This document shows, piece by piece, positions 33,651-42,672 of a stretch of DNA of 64,000 nucleotides. The notes beneath the pieces are model-generated. The model had not been told where the DNA came from and searched no databases. It saw only the letters and a program-made list of their open reading frames with translations. Numbering within the stretch: the stretch's first letter is position 1; each line of letters begins with the position of its first letter. The stretch covers positions 1-64,000 of the forward strand of contig USLU01000007.1 of assembly GCA_900555635.1 (NCBI GenBank), written 5' to 3'. Origin of the DNA: an uncultured Bacteroides sp. GTDB taxonomy: Bacteria; Bacteroidota; Bacteroidia; Bacteroidales; Bacteroidaceae. The translations under genes were made by a program, and so were the position numbers.

Positions 33651-34817
33651 ATGTTGACTCAACTTATCAATGCACGCATCCTGACCCCACAAGGATGGCT
33701 TAAAGATGGCTCTGTTCTTATCAGAGACGGAAAAATTTTGGAAGTAACCAATTGTGATCTTGCTGTAATCGGTGCACAATTGGTAGATGTAAAGGGCATG
33801 TATGTACTGCCTGGTGGTGTAGAAATTCATGCTCACGGTGGTGGTGGACGTGATTTTATGGAATGCACCGAAGATGCTTTCCGTGCTGCTGCACAGACCC
33901 ATATGAAATATGGCACTACCAGTATCTTTCCAACACTTTCCTCTTCTACAGTCCCCATGATTGAGCAAGCAGCCGAGACTTGTACAAAGTTGATGGCAGA
34001 AAAAGATAGTCCAATCCTTGGTTTGCATCTCGAAGGCCATTACTTGAATATGGATATGGCAGGAGGGCAACTCCCTGAAAATATCAAAAACCCGGACCCG
34101 AATGAATATATCCCCATCGTAGAAAAATGGTCATGTATCAAACGCTGGGATGCTGCCCCTGAACTACCGGGAGCTATGCAATTCGGTAAATACATCACAG
34201 CAAAAGGCATTCTCGCCTCAGTTGCCCATACTCAAGCTGAGTTTGAAGACATCCGTACTGCCTATGAAGCCGGATATTCTCACGCTACCCACTTCTACAA
34301 TGCAATGCCGGGGTTCCACAAACGGCGTGAATATAAATATGAAGGTACGGTAGAGAGTATCTACCTTTTAGATGATATGACTGTAGAAGTAGTTGCCGAT
34401 GGTATCCATGTACCACCTACCATTCTGCGACTCATCTATAAGATAAAAGGTGTGGAGCGTACCTGTCTCATTACAGACGCCCTGGCATGTGCTGCAAGCG
34501 ACAGTAAGGAAGCATTCGACCCTCGTGTCATCATCGAAGATGGAGTTTGCAAACTAGCTGACCATTCCGCCCTTGCCGGAAGCGTTGCCACAATGGACCG
34601 CCTGATACGTACTGTGGTACAAAAAGCAGAAATTCCATTAGCAGACGCTATTCGTATGGCTTCAGAAACTCCTGCAAAGATTATGGGTGTATACGACCGT
34701 AAAGGTTCCCTCCAAAAAGGAAAGGATGCAGATATCATTGTTATGGATGAAGATTTGAATATAAGAGCCGTATGGGCAATGGGAAAACTTGTACCTGAAA
34801 CCAATACTTTATCTTAA
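33651..34817 (+). CDS. nagA: N-acetylglucosamine-6-phosphate deacetylase
   Basis: A 388-aa amidohydrolase-fold enzyme that removes acetate from GlcNAc-6-phosphate in amino-sugar catabolism. Metal and catalytic landmarks are present: HAHGGGGRDF (HxH), the metal-ligand Glu in LGLHLEGH, VAHTQA, YSHATHFYNAMPG and the catalytic Asp in LITDALAC. Where most homologues have HLEGPF this one has HLEGHYLNMDMAGG, a variant in the substrate loop. The NagB-like/PIG-L fusion follows 98 nt downstream on the same strand. Confidence 0.93.
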   Translation: MLTQLINARILTPQGWLKDGSVLIRDGKILEVTNCDLAVIGAQLVDVKGMYVLPGGVEIHAHGGGGRDFMECTEDAFRAAAQTHMKYGTTSIFPTLSSSTVPMIEQAAETCTKLMAEKDSPILGLHLEGHYLNMDMAGGQLPENIKNPDPNEYIPIVEKWSCIKRWDAAPELPGAMQFGKYITAKGILASVAHTQAEFEDIRTAYEAGYSHATHFYNAMPGFHKRREYKYEGTVESIYLLDDMTVEVVADGIHVPPTILRLIYKIKGVERTCLITDALACAASDSKEAFDPRVIIEDGVCKLADHSALAGSVATMDRLIRTVVQKAEIPLADAIRMASETPAKIMGVYDRKGSLQKGKDADIIVMDEDLNIRAVWAMGKLVPETNTLS

Positions 34818-34856
34818 AATTATCTGCAACAAGATACGAGTGAACATTGTTTTTTG

Positions 34857-34864
34857 TATATTTG
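34857..34864 (+). promoter_or_regulatory. Possible -7 element before the NagB-like gene
   Basis: TATATTTG fits TAnnTTTG, 51 nt before the start codon at 34916. No -33 element is visible. It would let the fusion gene be expressed separately from nagA. Confidence 0.4.
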
Positions 34865-34915
34865 TTAATTATAATAGCGAACAGCTTTTTAATCAATTTA
34901 TTAATACCAATTTTT

Positions 34916-36907
34916 ATGAAAACCAATCTAAGTTCTCAAATCACTCTTAACCGAGTATCCCCCCGATACTATCGCCCTGAGAATGCATTTGAAAGGTCGG
35001 TGTTGACCCGACTGGAGAAAATCCCCACAGATATTTATGAGTCTGCGGAAGAAGGTGCCAACCAAGTCGCTCTTGACATTGCACAGTTAATTCGTGACAA
35101 GCAGAAAGCAGGACGCTTCTGTGTATTGGCACTTGCCGGTGGCAACTCTCCGCGCAATGTATATTCAGACCTCATCCGCATGCATAAGGAAGAAGGGCTG
35201 AGTTTCCGCAATGTAATTGTATTCAACCTTTACGAATACTATCCTTTAACTCCGGATGCAATCAATAGCAACCTCAATTCTTTAAAGGAAATGTTACTGG
35301 ACCATGTAGATATCGACAAACAGAATATTTTCAGTCCGGACGGTACAATTGCTAAAGATACTATCTTCGAATATTGCCGCCTATACGAACAACGCATTGA
35401 AAGCTTTGGTGGATTGGATGCCGCTTTACTAGGTATCGGACGAGTAGGTAATATCGGTTTCAACGAACCGGGATCACGCCTCAACTCAACAACCCGTCTA
35501 ATCTTGCTAGACAACGATTCACGCAACGAAGCTTCCAAAATGTTCGGCAGCATCGAAAGCACTCCGATCAGTTCAATTACTATGGGTGTTTCTACTATCC
35601 TCTCTGCCAAGAAAGTATACCTGATGGCATGGGGTGAAGAAAAAGCAAAAATGATAAAAGAGTGTGTAGAAGGTCCGGTTACCGATACTATTCCGGCATC
35701 TTATCTGCAAACTCACAACAATGCACATGTTGTAATCGACCTATCAGCCGCCGCAAACTTAACACGTATTCATCGCCCTTGGTTGGTAACTTCTTGTGAA
35801 TGGAATGATAAACTGGTACGCAGCGCCATTGTCTGGTTATGCCAACTTACCGGAAAACCAATCTTGAAGCTTACCAATAAAGATTATAACGAGAACGGCC
35901 TAAGCGAACTATTAGCTTTATTCGGTTCTGCTTATAATGTAAACATCAAAATATTCAATGATTTGCAGCACACCATCACCGGATGGCCGGGTGGTAAACC
36001 CAATGCCGATGATACTTATCGTCCTGAACGCGCAAAGCCATACCCGAAACGTGTTGTAGTATTTTCTCCGCATCCCGATGATGATGTTATCTCGATGGGG
36101 GGAACTATCCGCCGCTTGGTAGAACAGAAGCATGATGTGCATGTAGCTTATCAAACTTCCGGTAACATTGCTGTGGGTGATGAAGAGGTGATCCGCTTCA
36201 TGCACTTTATTAACGGCTTTAACGGTCTTTTCATGAACAAAGAGTGTCAGACCATCAATGAGAAGTTTGTTGAGATCCGCGAATATCTGAAAAACAAGAA
36301 AGACGGTGATATGGATTCACGCGACATTCTCACGATCAAAGGTCTGATTCGCCGTGGTGAAGCACGCACTGCATGTACCTATAATAATATACCGTTAACC
36401 CATTGCCACTTCCTTGATTTACCGTTCTATGAAACAGGAAAAATTCAGAAGAACCCGATCAGTGAAGCCGATGTAGAAATTGTACGTAAATTATTGCGTG
36501 AGGTAAAACCTCATCAGATTTTCGTTGCCGGTGACTTGGCTGACCCGCATGGAACACACCGTGTTTGTACCGATGCCGTATTTGCCGCTATCGACTTGGA
36601 AAAAGAGGAAGATGCAAAATGGCTGAAAGATTGCCGTATCTGGATGTACCGTGGTGCATGGGCAGAATGGGAAATTGAAAACATCGAGATGGCCGTGCCT
36701 ATCAGTCCGGAAGAATTGCGTGCAAAACGTAACTCTATCTTGAAACACCAGTCACAGATGGAAAGTGCACCTTTCCTTGGTAATGACGAACGTCTATTCT
36801 GGCAACGCAGTGAAGACCGTAACCGTGGTACTGCTGCTCTGTATGATAGCCTCGGACTGGCATCTTATGAAGCTATGGAAGCATTCGTAGAATATGTACC
36901 GTTGTAA
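34916..36907 (+). CDS. Glucosamine-6-phosphate deaminase-family (NagB-like) domain fused to PIG-L/LmbE deacetylase
   Basis: A 663-aa two-domain cytoplasmic protein; the start MKTNLSSQITLNRV at 34916 avoids a spurious hydrophobic extension. Residues about 30-310 are NagB-like (LALAGGNSPRNVYSDLIR, GFNEPGSRLNSTTR). Aligned by eye to E. coli NagB, three active-site residues are changed: Asp72 is Tyr106 (FNLYEY for FNMDEY), Asp141 is Val177 and His143 is Asn179 (GIGRVGNIGFNEP for GVGNDGHIAFNEP); Glu148 is kept as Glu184. The C-terminal part (about 380-660) is PIG-L/LmbE-like with zinc motifs HPDDD (386-390) and H545GTH548 intact. It is usually annotated as nagB, but deaminase activity is doubtful and deacetylase activity more plausible. 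Confidence 0.9.
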   Translation: MKTNLSSQITLNRVSPRYYRPENAFERSVLTRLEKIPTDIYESAEEGANQVALDIAQLIRDKQKAGRFCVLALAGGNSPRNVYSDLIRMHKEEGLSFRNVIVFNLYEYYPLTPDAINSNLNSLKEMLLDHVDIDKQNIFSPDGTIAKDTIFEYCRLYEQRIESFGGLDAALLGIGRVGNIGFNEPGSRLNSTTRLILLDNDSRNEASKMFGSIESTPISSITMGVSTILSAKKVYLMAWGEEKAKMIKECVEGPVTDTIPASYLQTHNNAHVVIDLSAAANLTRIHRPWLVTSCEWNDKLVRSAIVWLCQLTGKPILKLTNKDYNENGLSELLALFGSAYNVNIKIFNDLQHTITGWPGGKPNADDTYRPERAKPYPKRVVVFSPHPDDDVISMGGTIRRLVEQKHDVHVAYQTSGNIAVGDEEVIRFMHFINGFNGLFMNKECQTINEKFVEIREYLKNKKDGDMDSRDILTIKGLIRRGEARTACTYNNIPLTHCHFLDLPFYETGKIQKNPISEADVEIVRKLLREVKPHQIFVAGDLADPHGTHRVCTDAVFAAIDLEKEEDAKWLKDCRIWMYRGAWAEWEIENIEMAVPISPEELRAKRNSILKHQSQMESAPFLGNDERLFWQRSEDRNRGTAALYDSLGLASYEAMEAFVEYVPL

Positions 36908-36938
36908 ATTGTGAAGTTCACAAATAGCTGATAAAGAA

Positions 36939-36982
36939 AGAGAAGGTTGCAATACTTATCGTTGCAATCTTCTCTTTTTTTA
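36939..36982 (+). terminator. Intrinsic terminator after the NagB-like gene
   Basis: AGAGAAGGTTGCAA (36939-36952) pairs with TTGCAATCTTCTCT (36962-36975), with one mismatch and a 9-nt loop, followed by a run of T. It closes the nag locus 31 nt after the stop codon. Confidence 0.88.
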
Positions 36983-37053
36983 TACTATTAATAATATGTC
37001 TGCAGAAATATAAAAAAGAAAGAAAGACAACCCTCTATAAGCTTTCTTTTATG

Positions 37054-37061
37054 TATTTTTG
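37054..37061 (+). promoter_or_regulatory. -7 element of the amidase-like gene
   Basis: TATTTTTG, followed by C, fits the consensus 53 nt upstream of the start codon at 37115. Confidence 0.5.
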
Positions 37062-37114
37062 CAGACAAAACTGTTTAACAAAAACAGATTAGAAAAACTA
37101 GAAAGCCATTAATT

Positions 37115-40042
37115 ATGAAAAAATTAGTTCTGTTCTCTCTGCTATTCCTGCATGGCATGCTCCTTACCGCACAAGAAGTAGAGAAAAACGTAGAAGATCG
37201 CCTACGAACTTTCTTCAAAGAATACACTACGAATACAGCCAACATAGGCACTTGCAAGCTTGACAGCTTCCGTATCGATTTTCAAAAGAAGAAGCTATAT
37301 ATCTTTGCTAACGAAAGGTTTGCATATCAGCCATTCCGCCCTGAAACCGTAGATGCCGTTTACCAACGCCTGAAACAAATACTCCCCGGACCGGTAAATT
37401 ACTTCGATATGACTTTATATGTAGACGGACGTAATATTGACGATCTCATTCCCAACTTATATCGCAAAGGAAAGAAAGACAAAACACGCTTATTTAATAA
37501 CCTGGAATATAAAGGTAACGCTTGGGTAACCAAAGCTTCGCGCCCTTACGAAATAACCCGTGGACTGGACGGAAGACATATTGCCTTATGGCAAAGTCAT
37601 GGGAGATACTATATTAATAACCAAGATAAATGGGCATGGCAACGTCCACGGTTATTCTGTACAAATGAAGATATGTTTACACAATCGTTCGTACTTCCCT
37701 ACCTCATACCTATGCTGGAGAATGCAGGCGCCAATGTATTCACTCCCCGCGAACGGGACACTCAAAAGCAGGAAGTGATTGTCGACAATGATGGTAGCCT
37801 GAGCGGACACGGCAGTCAAGGCTCCATCTATCTGGATGTCAAAAGCCGGAAGGCCCGTTGGGAACAGACAAACCTACCCGGATTTGCACAACGGAAGAGC
37901 GTCTATAAAGAAGGAGAAAATCCCTTTCTTGATGGTACTGCACGTTTTGCCGCTACCGAAAAGAAAAAAGACAAAGCTTTCGCCGAATGGATACCCAACA
38001 TACCCGAAACCGGTGAATATGCCGTATACGTATCCTATCAGACACTACCCAATAGTGTAAGCGATGCCAAATACCTCGTCTTCCATAATGGAGGCGTTTC
38101 TGAATTCAAAGTAAACCAGCAGATAGGTGGTGGCACTTGGGTATATCTCGGTACATTCACCTTTGACAAAGGCAAAAATGATTATGGCATGGTTATCCTG
38201 AGCAATGAGAGTAAGGAGAAAGGCGTAGTTTGTGCCGATGCTGTCCGCTTTGGTGGCGGTATGGGAAATATTGCGCGTGGAGGACAGACCAGCGGACTGC
38301 CCAGATATTTGGAAGGTGCACGTTACTCGGCCCAATGGTCGGGTATGCCCTACTCTGTATATTCAGGTAGCAAAGGAACGAATGATATGAACGATGACAT
38401 CAATGCACGTTCCCGCTCTGTAAACTATTTAGCAGGAAGATCCATCTTCAATCCATCCGAAGAAGGATTAGGGGTTCCTTTTGAAATGAGCTTGGCACTC
38501 CATAGTGATGCGGGGTTCAGTCTGGAGGACGAGATCATAGGTACGCTAGGAGTTTATACCACAGACTTCAACGACGGAAAGTTAAATGCCGGTACAGACC
38601 GCTACGCCTCCCGTGACCTCTCGGACATACTAATCACGCAAGTAGACAATGATATTCGCTCGACTTTAAAACCAGATTGGATACGGCGTAGCATGTGGGA
38701 TCGTAACTATAGCGAAACAAGGCTCCCGGCAGTTCCCTCCACTATTGTCGAGTTATTATCTCACCAGAACTTCGCAGACATGCGCCTGGGGCATGATCCT
38801 AACTTCAAGTTTATCGTTGGACGTGCACTTTATAAAGCCATCCTGCAATACATCAGTAGCCAGCATGGAAAAGCCTATGTGGTACAACCACTCCCTGTAA
38901 ACCACTTCGCCGTTCGTTTCGGGAAGAAGAAAAACACACTGGAACTTTCCTGGCAAGGGGTAGACGATCCGTTAGAACCAACTGCCAAACCACGCGAGTA
39001 CATTGTATATACACGCATCGGACGTGGTGGGTTTGATAATGGTGTACGTGTAAGTTCTCCATCTTATACTGTAAAGATAGAACCGGGCCTTGTTTATTCT
39101 TTCAAAGTAACTGCCGTGAATCAAGGAGGTGAAAGTTTCCCTTCGGAAATACTTGCCGCCTATAAAGCTAAACGTGAACGGGAGCAAGTACTTATCGTAA
39201 ACGGCTTTGACCGCATTAGCGGACCGGCAGTAATCAATACACCGGATGCAGCGGGGTTTGATATCGCCCAAGATCCCGGCGTCCCTTACCTTTATGATAT
39301 TTCGCTATGCGGCGCCCAGCAAAACTTCAGCCGCAAAAACGCGGGAAAAGGTTTAGGAAGCAGTGGCAGTGAATATGAAGGCATGAAAATCGTCGGAAAC
39401 ACATTCGATTATCCATTTATACACGGCAAAGCCATACAAGCTGCCGGAGATTACAGTTTCGTATCTTGCAGCGATGAAGCGGTGGAAAGCGGACTCGTCT
39501 CTCTGGAAAACTATCCGATAGTAGATTATATCCTTGGTTTGGAAAAAGAAGACAATTCCGCCATTCCTTCTCAAAACATCTATTATAAAACATTCTCATC
39601 ACCCATGCAACGCGCTCTTACATCCTACTGCCAGTCGGGAGGAAATCTTTTAGTCAGCGGTGCATACGTGGGGAGTGATATGAATAGCACCCAAGGTAAT
39701 CGGGAGTTCACACAAAATCTCCTTAAATACCGCCACGGAAATTCTTTCCAAACAACAGATGGTACTATTGCCATTCAAGGTTTGGGACGTACTATCCGGA
39801 TTCCCCGTTTACCCAACGAACAGGCTTATCCTGTAACAGCACCCGATTGTATCCTAGCTATGTCACCCGCTTTTCCGGTCATGACTTATGCAAATGGTAA
39901 CGTATCTGCCGCCGTCGCCTACCAAGGCAACGACTACCGCACTTTCGTGATGGGCTTCCCTTTCGAAAGCATCAAGACTGAGGCGGATCGCACCGCAATA
40001 ATGGCATCTGTGCTACAATTCCTGAGCAAAAGAAATAAATAA
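37115..40042 (+). CDS. Exported Amidase_3-like peptidoglycan amidase with inserted golvesin-type domain and FN3 (annotated elsewhere as xanthan lyase)
   Basis: A 975-aa secreted protein (signal peptide MKKLVLFSLLFLHGMLLTAQ). The catalytic part looks like a zinc N-acetylmuramoyl-L-alanine amidase split by an insertion: SHGRYY (His162) and TNEDMFTQSFVLPYLIPMLE (Glu185) come first, then an insert of about 170 residues (about 222-390) resembling the golvesin/xanthan-lyase carbohydrate-binding domain (WIPNIPETGEYAVYVSY ... GVVCADAVRFGG). LALHSDAGFS (His463) and the catalytic Glu546 in STIVELLSHQNFAD then resume. A fibronectin type III domain follows at about 605-690. All four expected zinc/catalytic residues are present. 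The substrate is inferred to be peptidoglycan. Confidence 0.78.
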   Translation: MKKLVLFSLLFLHGMLLTAQEVEKNVEDRLRTFFKEYTTNTANIGTCKLDSFRIDFQKKKLYIFANERFAYQPFRPETVDAVYQRLKQILPGPVNYFDMTLYVDGRNIDDLIPNLYRKGKKDKTRLFNNLEYKGNAWVTKASRPYEITRGLDGRHIALWQSHGRYYINNQDKWAWQRPRLFCTNEDMFTQSFVLPYLIPMLENAGANVFTPRERDTQKQEVIVDNDGSLSGHGSQGSIYLDVKSRKARWEQTNLPGFAQRKSVYKEGENPFLDGTARFAATEKKKDKAFAEWIPNIPETGEYAVYVSYQTLPNSVSDAKYLVFHNGGVSEFKVNQQIGGGTWVYLGTFTFDKGKNDYGMVILSNESKEKGVVCADAVRFGGGMGNIARGGQTSGLPRYLEGARYSAQWSGMPYSVYSGSKGTNDMNDDINARSRSVNYLAGRSIFNPSEEGLGVPFEMSLALHSDAGFSLEDEIIGTLGVYTTDFNDGKLNAGTDRYASRDLSDILITQVDNDIRSTLKPDWIRRSMWDRNYSETRLPAVPSTIVELLSHQNFADMRLGHDPNFKFIVGRALYKAILQYISSQHGKAYVVQPLPVNHFAVRFGKKKNTLELSWQGVDDPLEPTAKPREYIVYTRIGRGGFDNGVRVSSPSYTVKIEPGLVYSFKVTAVNQGGESFPSEILAAYKAKREREQVLIVNGFDRISGPAVINTPDAAGFDIAQDPGVPYLYDISLCGAQQNFSRKNAGKGLGSSGSEYEGMKIVGNTFDYPFIHGKAIQAAGDYSFVSCSDEAVESGLVSLENYPIVDYILGLEKEDNSAIPSQNIYYKTFSSPMQRALTSYCQSGGNLLVSGAYVGSDMNSTQGNREFTQNLLKYRHGNSFQTTDGTIAIQGLGRTIRIPRLPNEQAYPVTAPDCILAMSPAFPVMTYANGNVSAAVAYQGNDYRTFVMGFPFESIKTEADRTAIMASVLQFLSKRNK

Positions 40043-40055
40043 TAAAAATAAATCT

Positions 40056-40063
40056 TATCTTTG
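40056..40063 (+). promoter_or_regulatory. -7 element before the two small genes
   Basis: TATCTTTG, 52 nt upstream of the ATG at 40116. The leader between them is a string of ACATTAAA-like words (aacattaaacataaaacatt and so on), giving an unstructured A-rich ribosome-entry region. Confidence 0.55.
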
Positions 40064-40115
40064 TTCCAACAGAGAACATTAAACATAAAACATTAATCAT
40101 TAAAACATCAACATC

Positions 40116-40436
40116 ATGTACACTATACAAGCCAATCCCAGTGGAACCCGCAGTTTAGAAGTTTCAGCAGACAACCTCGCTACTATCGAGAAATACGGAC
40201 TCTTCCGTCACCTCATCGACAGCAACGGAATCGTAGACGAATCTGTTCTTGAGAAACTCAGACTGAACATCCGCTCTCTCATAGCCGCTCAGGAAGAGGA
40301 TAGCAAAGAATTACTCGACCTCTGCATCGACGTTATTTACCATAATAACATGAAAGCCTTCGGATTGCAGCAACTTATCAAGCTCTATCTTCAATGGCTT
40401 TCCCAACAAGAAACTATAGAAGAAGACGATAAATGA
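40116..40436 (+). CDS. Small hypothetical protein coupled to a TusA-like protein
   Basis: A 106-aa acidic, predicted mainly helical cytoplasmic protein (KYGLFRHLIDSNGIVDESVL; LLDLCIDVIYHNNMKAFGLQ). No signal peptide, membrane segment or known motif was found. Its stop codon overlaps the start of the next gene (ATGA), so the two products are probably made together and may act together. Function unknown. Confidence 0.75.
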   Translation: MYTIQANPSGTRSLEVSADNLATIEKYGLFRHLIDSNGIVDESVLEKLRLNIRSLIAAQEEDSKELLDLCIDVIYHNNMKAFGLQQLIKLYLQWLSQQETIEEDDK

Positions 40437-40645
40437 AAACCATCAACACGTGCGGTCAAAAGCGTTACAGTCCTCTAATCACGGCTATGAAAGCTATATG
40501 CGAAGCCCAAAAAGGAGATAAACTGGAAATCATCGTGGACGATGCCAATGCCTTCAGCGACTTGAAAGAATATCTCGCCGAACAGCAAATTGGTTTCCGT
40601 GAAATCTATGATGGAGAACAGATGACACTGCAATTCGTGAAATAG
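40433..40645 (+). CDS. TusA-like fold small protein lacking the catalytic cysteine
   Basis: A 70-aa protein with the TusA/SirA size and order: a first strand with TCGQKRYSPLITAMKAI, then GDKLEIIVDDANAFSDLKEYL, and a final strand. In TusA/YedF proteins the conserved CPxP motif carries the sulfur-transfer cysteine; here the region reads CGQKRYSPL, so the usual Cys is replaced and only an earlier Cys7 remains. Sulfur relay is therefore uncertain and a structural or regulatory role is possible. Coupled to the preceding gene by a 4-nt overlap. Confidence 0.7.
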   Translation: MKTINTCGQKRYSPLITAMKAICEAQKGDKLEIIVDDANAFSDLKEYLAEQQIGFREIYDGEQMTLQFVK

Positions 40646-40730
40646 TTATAAGTTGTTAGTTATAAGTTATTTGTGTATAATAGCGTAACTCTTTTACCAT
40701 CAAATAACTTATAACTTATAACTAATAACT
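40644..40730. repeat. Long AT-rich hairpin, relative of 1327-1380
   Basis: 30-nt arms at 40644-40673 and 40701-40730 pair with three mismatches around a 27-nt loop. The arms are built from AGTTATA/AGTTATT words and share the outer AAGTTATTTG with the hairpin at 1327-1380. The left arm overlaps the stop codon of the TusA-like gene, and the right arm ends 11 bp before the ygiQ -7 element. Confidence 0.72.
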
Positions 40731-40741
40731 ATTTTATTCCC

Positions 40742-40749
40742 TATCTTTG
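40742..40749 (+). promoter_or_regulatory. -7 element adjoining the ygiQ start codon
   Basis: TATCTTTG ends only 4 nt before the ATG at 40754. With the usual offset, transcription would begin at or within a few bases of the A of the start codon, implying a leaderless mRNA. Confidence 0.5.
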
Positions 40750-40753
40750 CACC

Positions 40754-42628
40754 ATGAAAGAATATCGACTGACCGACTGGTTGCCAACAACCAAGAAAGA
40801 AGTAGAGCTTCGCGGATGGGAAGAGCTGGATGTAATTTTATTCAGCGGTGATGCATACGTAGACCACCCTTCGTTCGGGGCTGCCGTTATCGGGCGCATC
40901 CTTGAGGCAGAAGGACTGCGTGTAGCAATTATACCTCAACCCAATTGGCGGGATGACCTGCGTGATTTCAAGAAGTTGGGACGTCCCCGTTTATTCTTTG
41001 GCATCAGTCCGGGCTGTATGGACTCGATGGTAAATAAGTACACAGCCAACAAACGCTTGCGCAGTGACGATGCTTATACGCCGGATGCACGTCCGGACAT
41101 GCGTCCCGAATACCCCTCGGTAGTTTATACCCAAATCCTAAAGAAATTATATCCCGATGTTCCTATTGTATTAGGAGGCATTGAGGCCAGTATGCGCCGC
41201 CTGACGCATTACGATTACTGGCAAGACCGCGTACGTCCCAGTATCCTCGTGGATAGTGGCGCTGACGCATTGATATACGGTATGGGAGAAAAGCCGGTGG
41301 TGGAACTTACCAAACGGTTAAAACGCAGCTTAGTTGAGATCAGCCCTAAAGAAGACACCTCAGCTATCCCCCCCGGAGAATTTAAGCGGCTGATTGCCGA
41401 TATTCCCCAAATGGTCTACCTCGAAAAAGAAGTCACCGCACTAGAAGGAGACATCACACTGTTTTCGCATGAAGAATGCCTGAAAGATAAAAAGAAAGAA
41501 GCGGCTAACTTTCGTCATATCGAAGAAGAAAGTAATAAATATGAAGCTTCGCGGATTCTACAGCAAGTAGGCAAACAGACTGTTGTAGTCAACCCTCCTT
41601 ATCCTCCACTGACCGAGGCTGAACTAGACCATTCTTTCGACTTGCCCTACACCCGTCTGCCCCATCCTAAGTATAAAGGAAAACGCATTCCGGCATACGA
41701 TATGATTAAATTCTCGGTAAATATCCACCGGGGCTGTTTCGGGGGTTGTGCTTTCTGTACCATCTCGGCACATCAGGGCAAGTTCATTGTCAGCCGTAGT
41801 AAAGGCAGCATCCTCAAAGAGGTAGAAGCTATTAAAGAACTGCCCGACTTCAAAGGATACTTGAGCGACTTGGGCGGCCCTTCTGCCAATATGTACCGGA
41901 TGCATGGCAATAATCTGGACATTTGCAAGAAGTGCAAGCGCCCGTCTTGCATATATCCTAAAGTATGTCCGAATCTGAATACAGACCATAGCCCTTTATT
42001 AGATATTTATCATGCGGTAGATGCCATACCCGGCATCAAAAAATCTTTTATCGGTAGTGGTGTGCGCTATGATCTGCTACTACACCAAAGCAAAGATCCT
42101 AAAACCAATAAGAGTACTGCCGAATATACCCGCGAACTCATTGCCCGCCACGTAAGCGGACGCTTGAAGGTAGCTCCGGAACATACTTCGGACCGTGTGC
42201 TTGGCATCATGCGAAAACCGCCGTTCAGTCAGTTCATCGAATTCCGAAAGATATTCGACCGCATCAACCGTGAAGAAGGTCTGCGTCAACAGCTTATCCC
42301 CTACTTCATTTCCAGCCATCCCGGTTGTAAAGAAGAAGATATGGCTGAACTTGCCGTCCTCACCAAGCAGATGGACTTCCAGCTCGAACAAGTGCAAGAC
42401 TTCACTCCTACTCCGATGACCGTTGCTACCGAAGCATGGTATACCGGTTTTCATCCTTATACCTTAGAACCGGTATTCAGTGCAAAAAACCAACGGGAGA
42501 AACTGGCGCAACGCATGTTCTTCTTCTGGTATAAGCCGGAGGAACGGAAGAATATCATCAATGAGTTGCGACGAATGGGGCGACAAGACCTGATTGACAA
42601 ACTATATGGGAAAAAGCGCCTTCTCTAA
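40754..42628 (+). CDS. YgiQ-family radical SAM protein
   Basis: A 624-aa member of the YgiQ family of iron-sulfur radical-SAM enzymes with unknown substrate. The N-terminal region shows the family opening (LPTTKKEVELRGWEELDVIL, GDAYVDHPSFG) and a B12-binding-like alpha/beta domain. The [4Fe-4S]/SAM motif is C328FGGC332AFC335. A cysteine cluster CKKCKRPSCIYPKVC at about 395-409 may hold another metal. The start is fixed by the family's N-terminus even though the promoter is only 4 nt away. Cytoplasmic; monocistronic. Confidence 0.93.
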   Translation: MKEYRLTDWLPTTKKEVELRGWEELDVILFSGDAYVDHPSFGAAVIGRILEAEGLRVAIIPQPNWRDDLRDFKKLGRPRLFFGISPGCMDSMVNKYTANKRLRSDDAYTPDARPDMRPEYPSVVYTQILKKLYPDVPIVLGGIEASMRRLTHYDYWQDRVRPSILVDSGADALIYGMGEKPVVELTKRLKRSLVEISPKEDTSAIPPGEFKRLIADIPQMVYLEKEVTALEGDITLFSHEECLKDKKKEAANFRHIEEESNKYEASRILQQVGKQTVVVNPPYPPLTEAELDHSFDLPYTRLPHPKYKGKRIPAYDMIKFSVNIHRGCFGGCAFCTISAHQGKFIVSRSKGSILKEVEAIKELPDFKGYLSDLGGPSANMYRMHGNNLDICKKCKRPSCIYPKVCPNLNTDHSPLLDIYHAVDAIPGIKKSFIGSGVRYDLLLHQSKDPKTNKSTAEYTRELIARHVSGRLKVAPEHTSDRVLGIMRKPPFSQFIEFRKIFDRINREEGLRQQLIPYFISSHPGCKEEDMAELAVLTKQMDFQLEQVQDFTPTPMTVATEAWYTGFHPYTLEPVFSAKNQREKLAQRMFFFWYKPEERKNIINELRRMGRQDLIDKLYGKKRLL

Positions 42629-42672
42629 AGTAAATATAATAAATCATTGCTCAGGCTTAATGGGCATAACGT

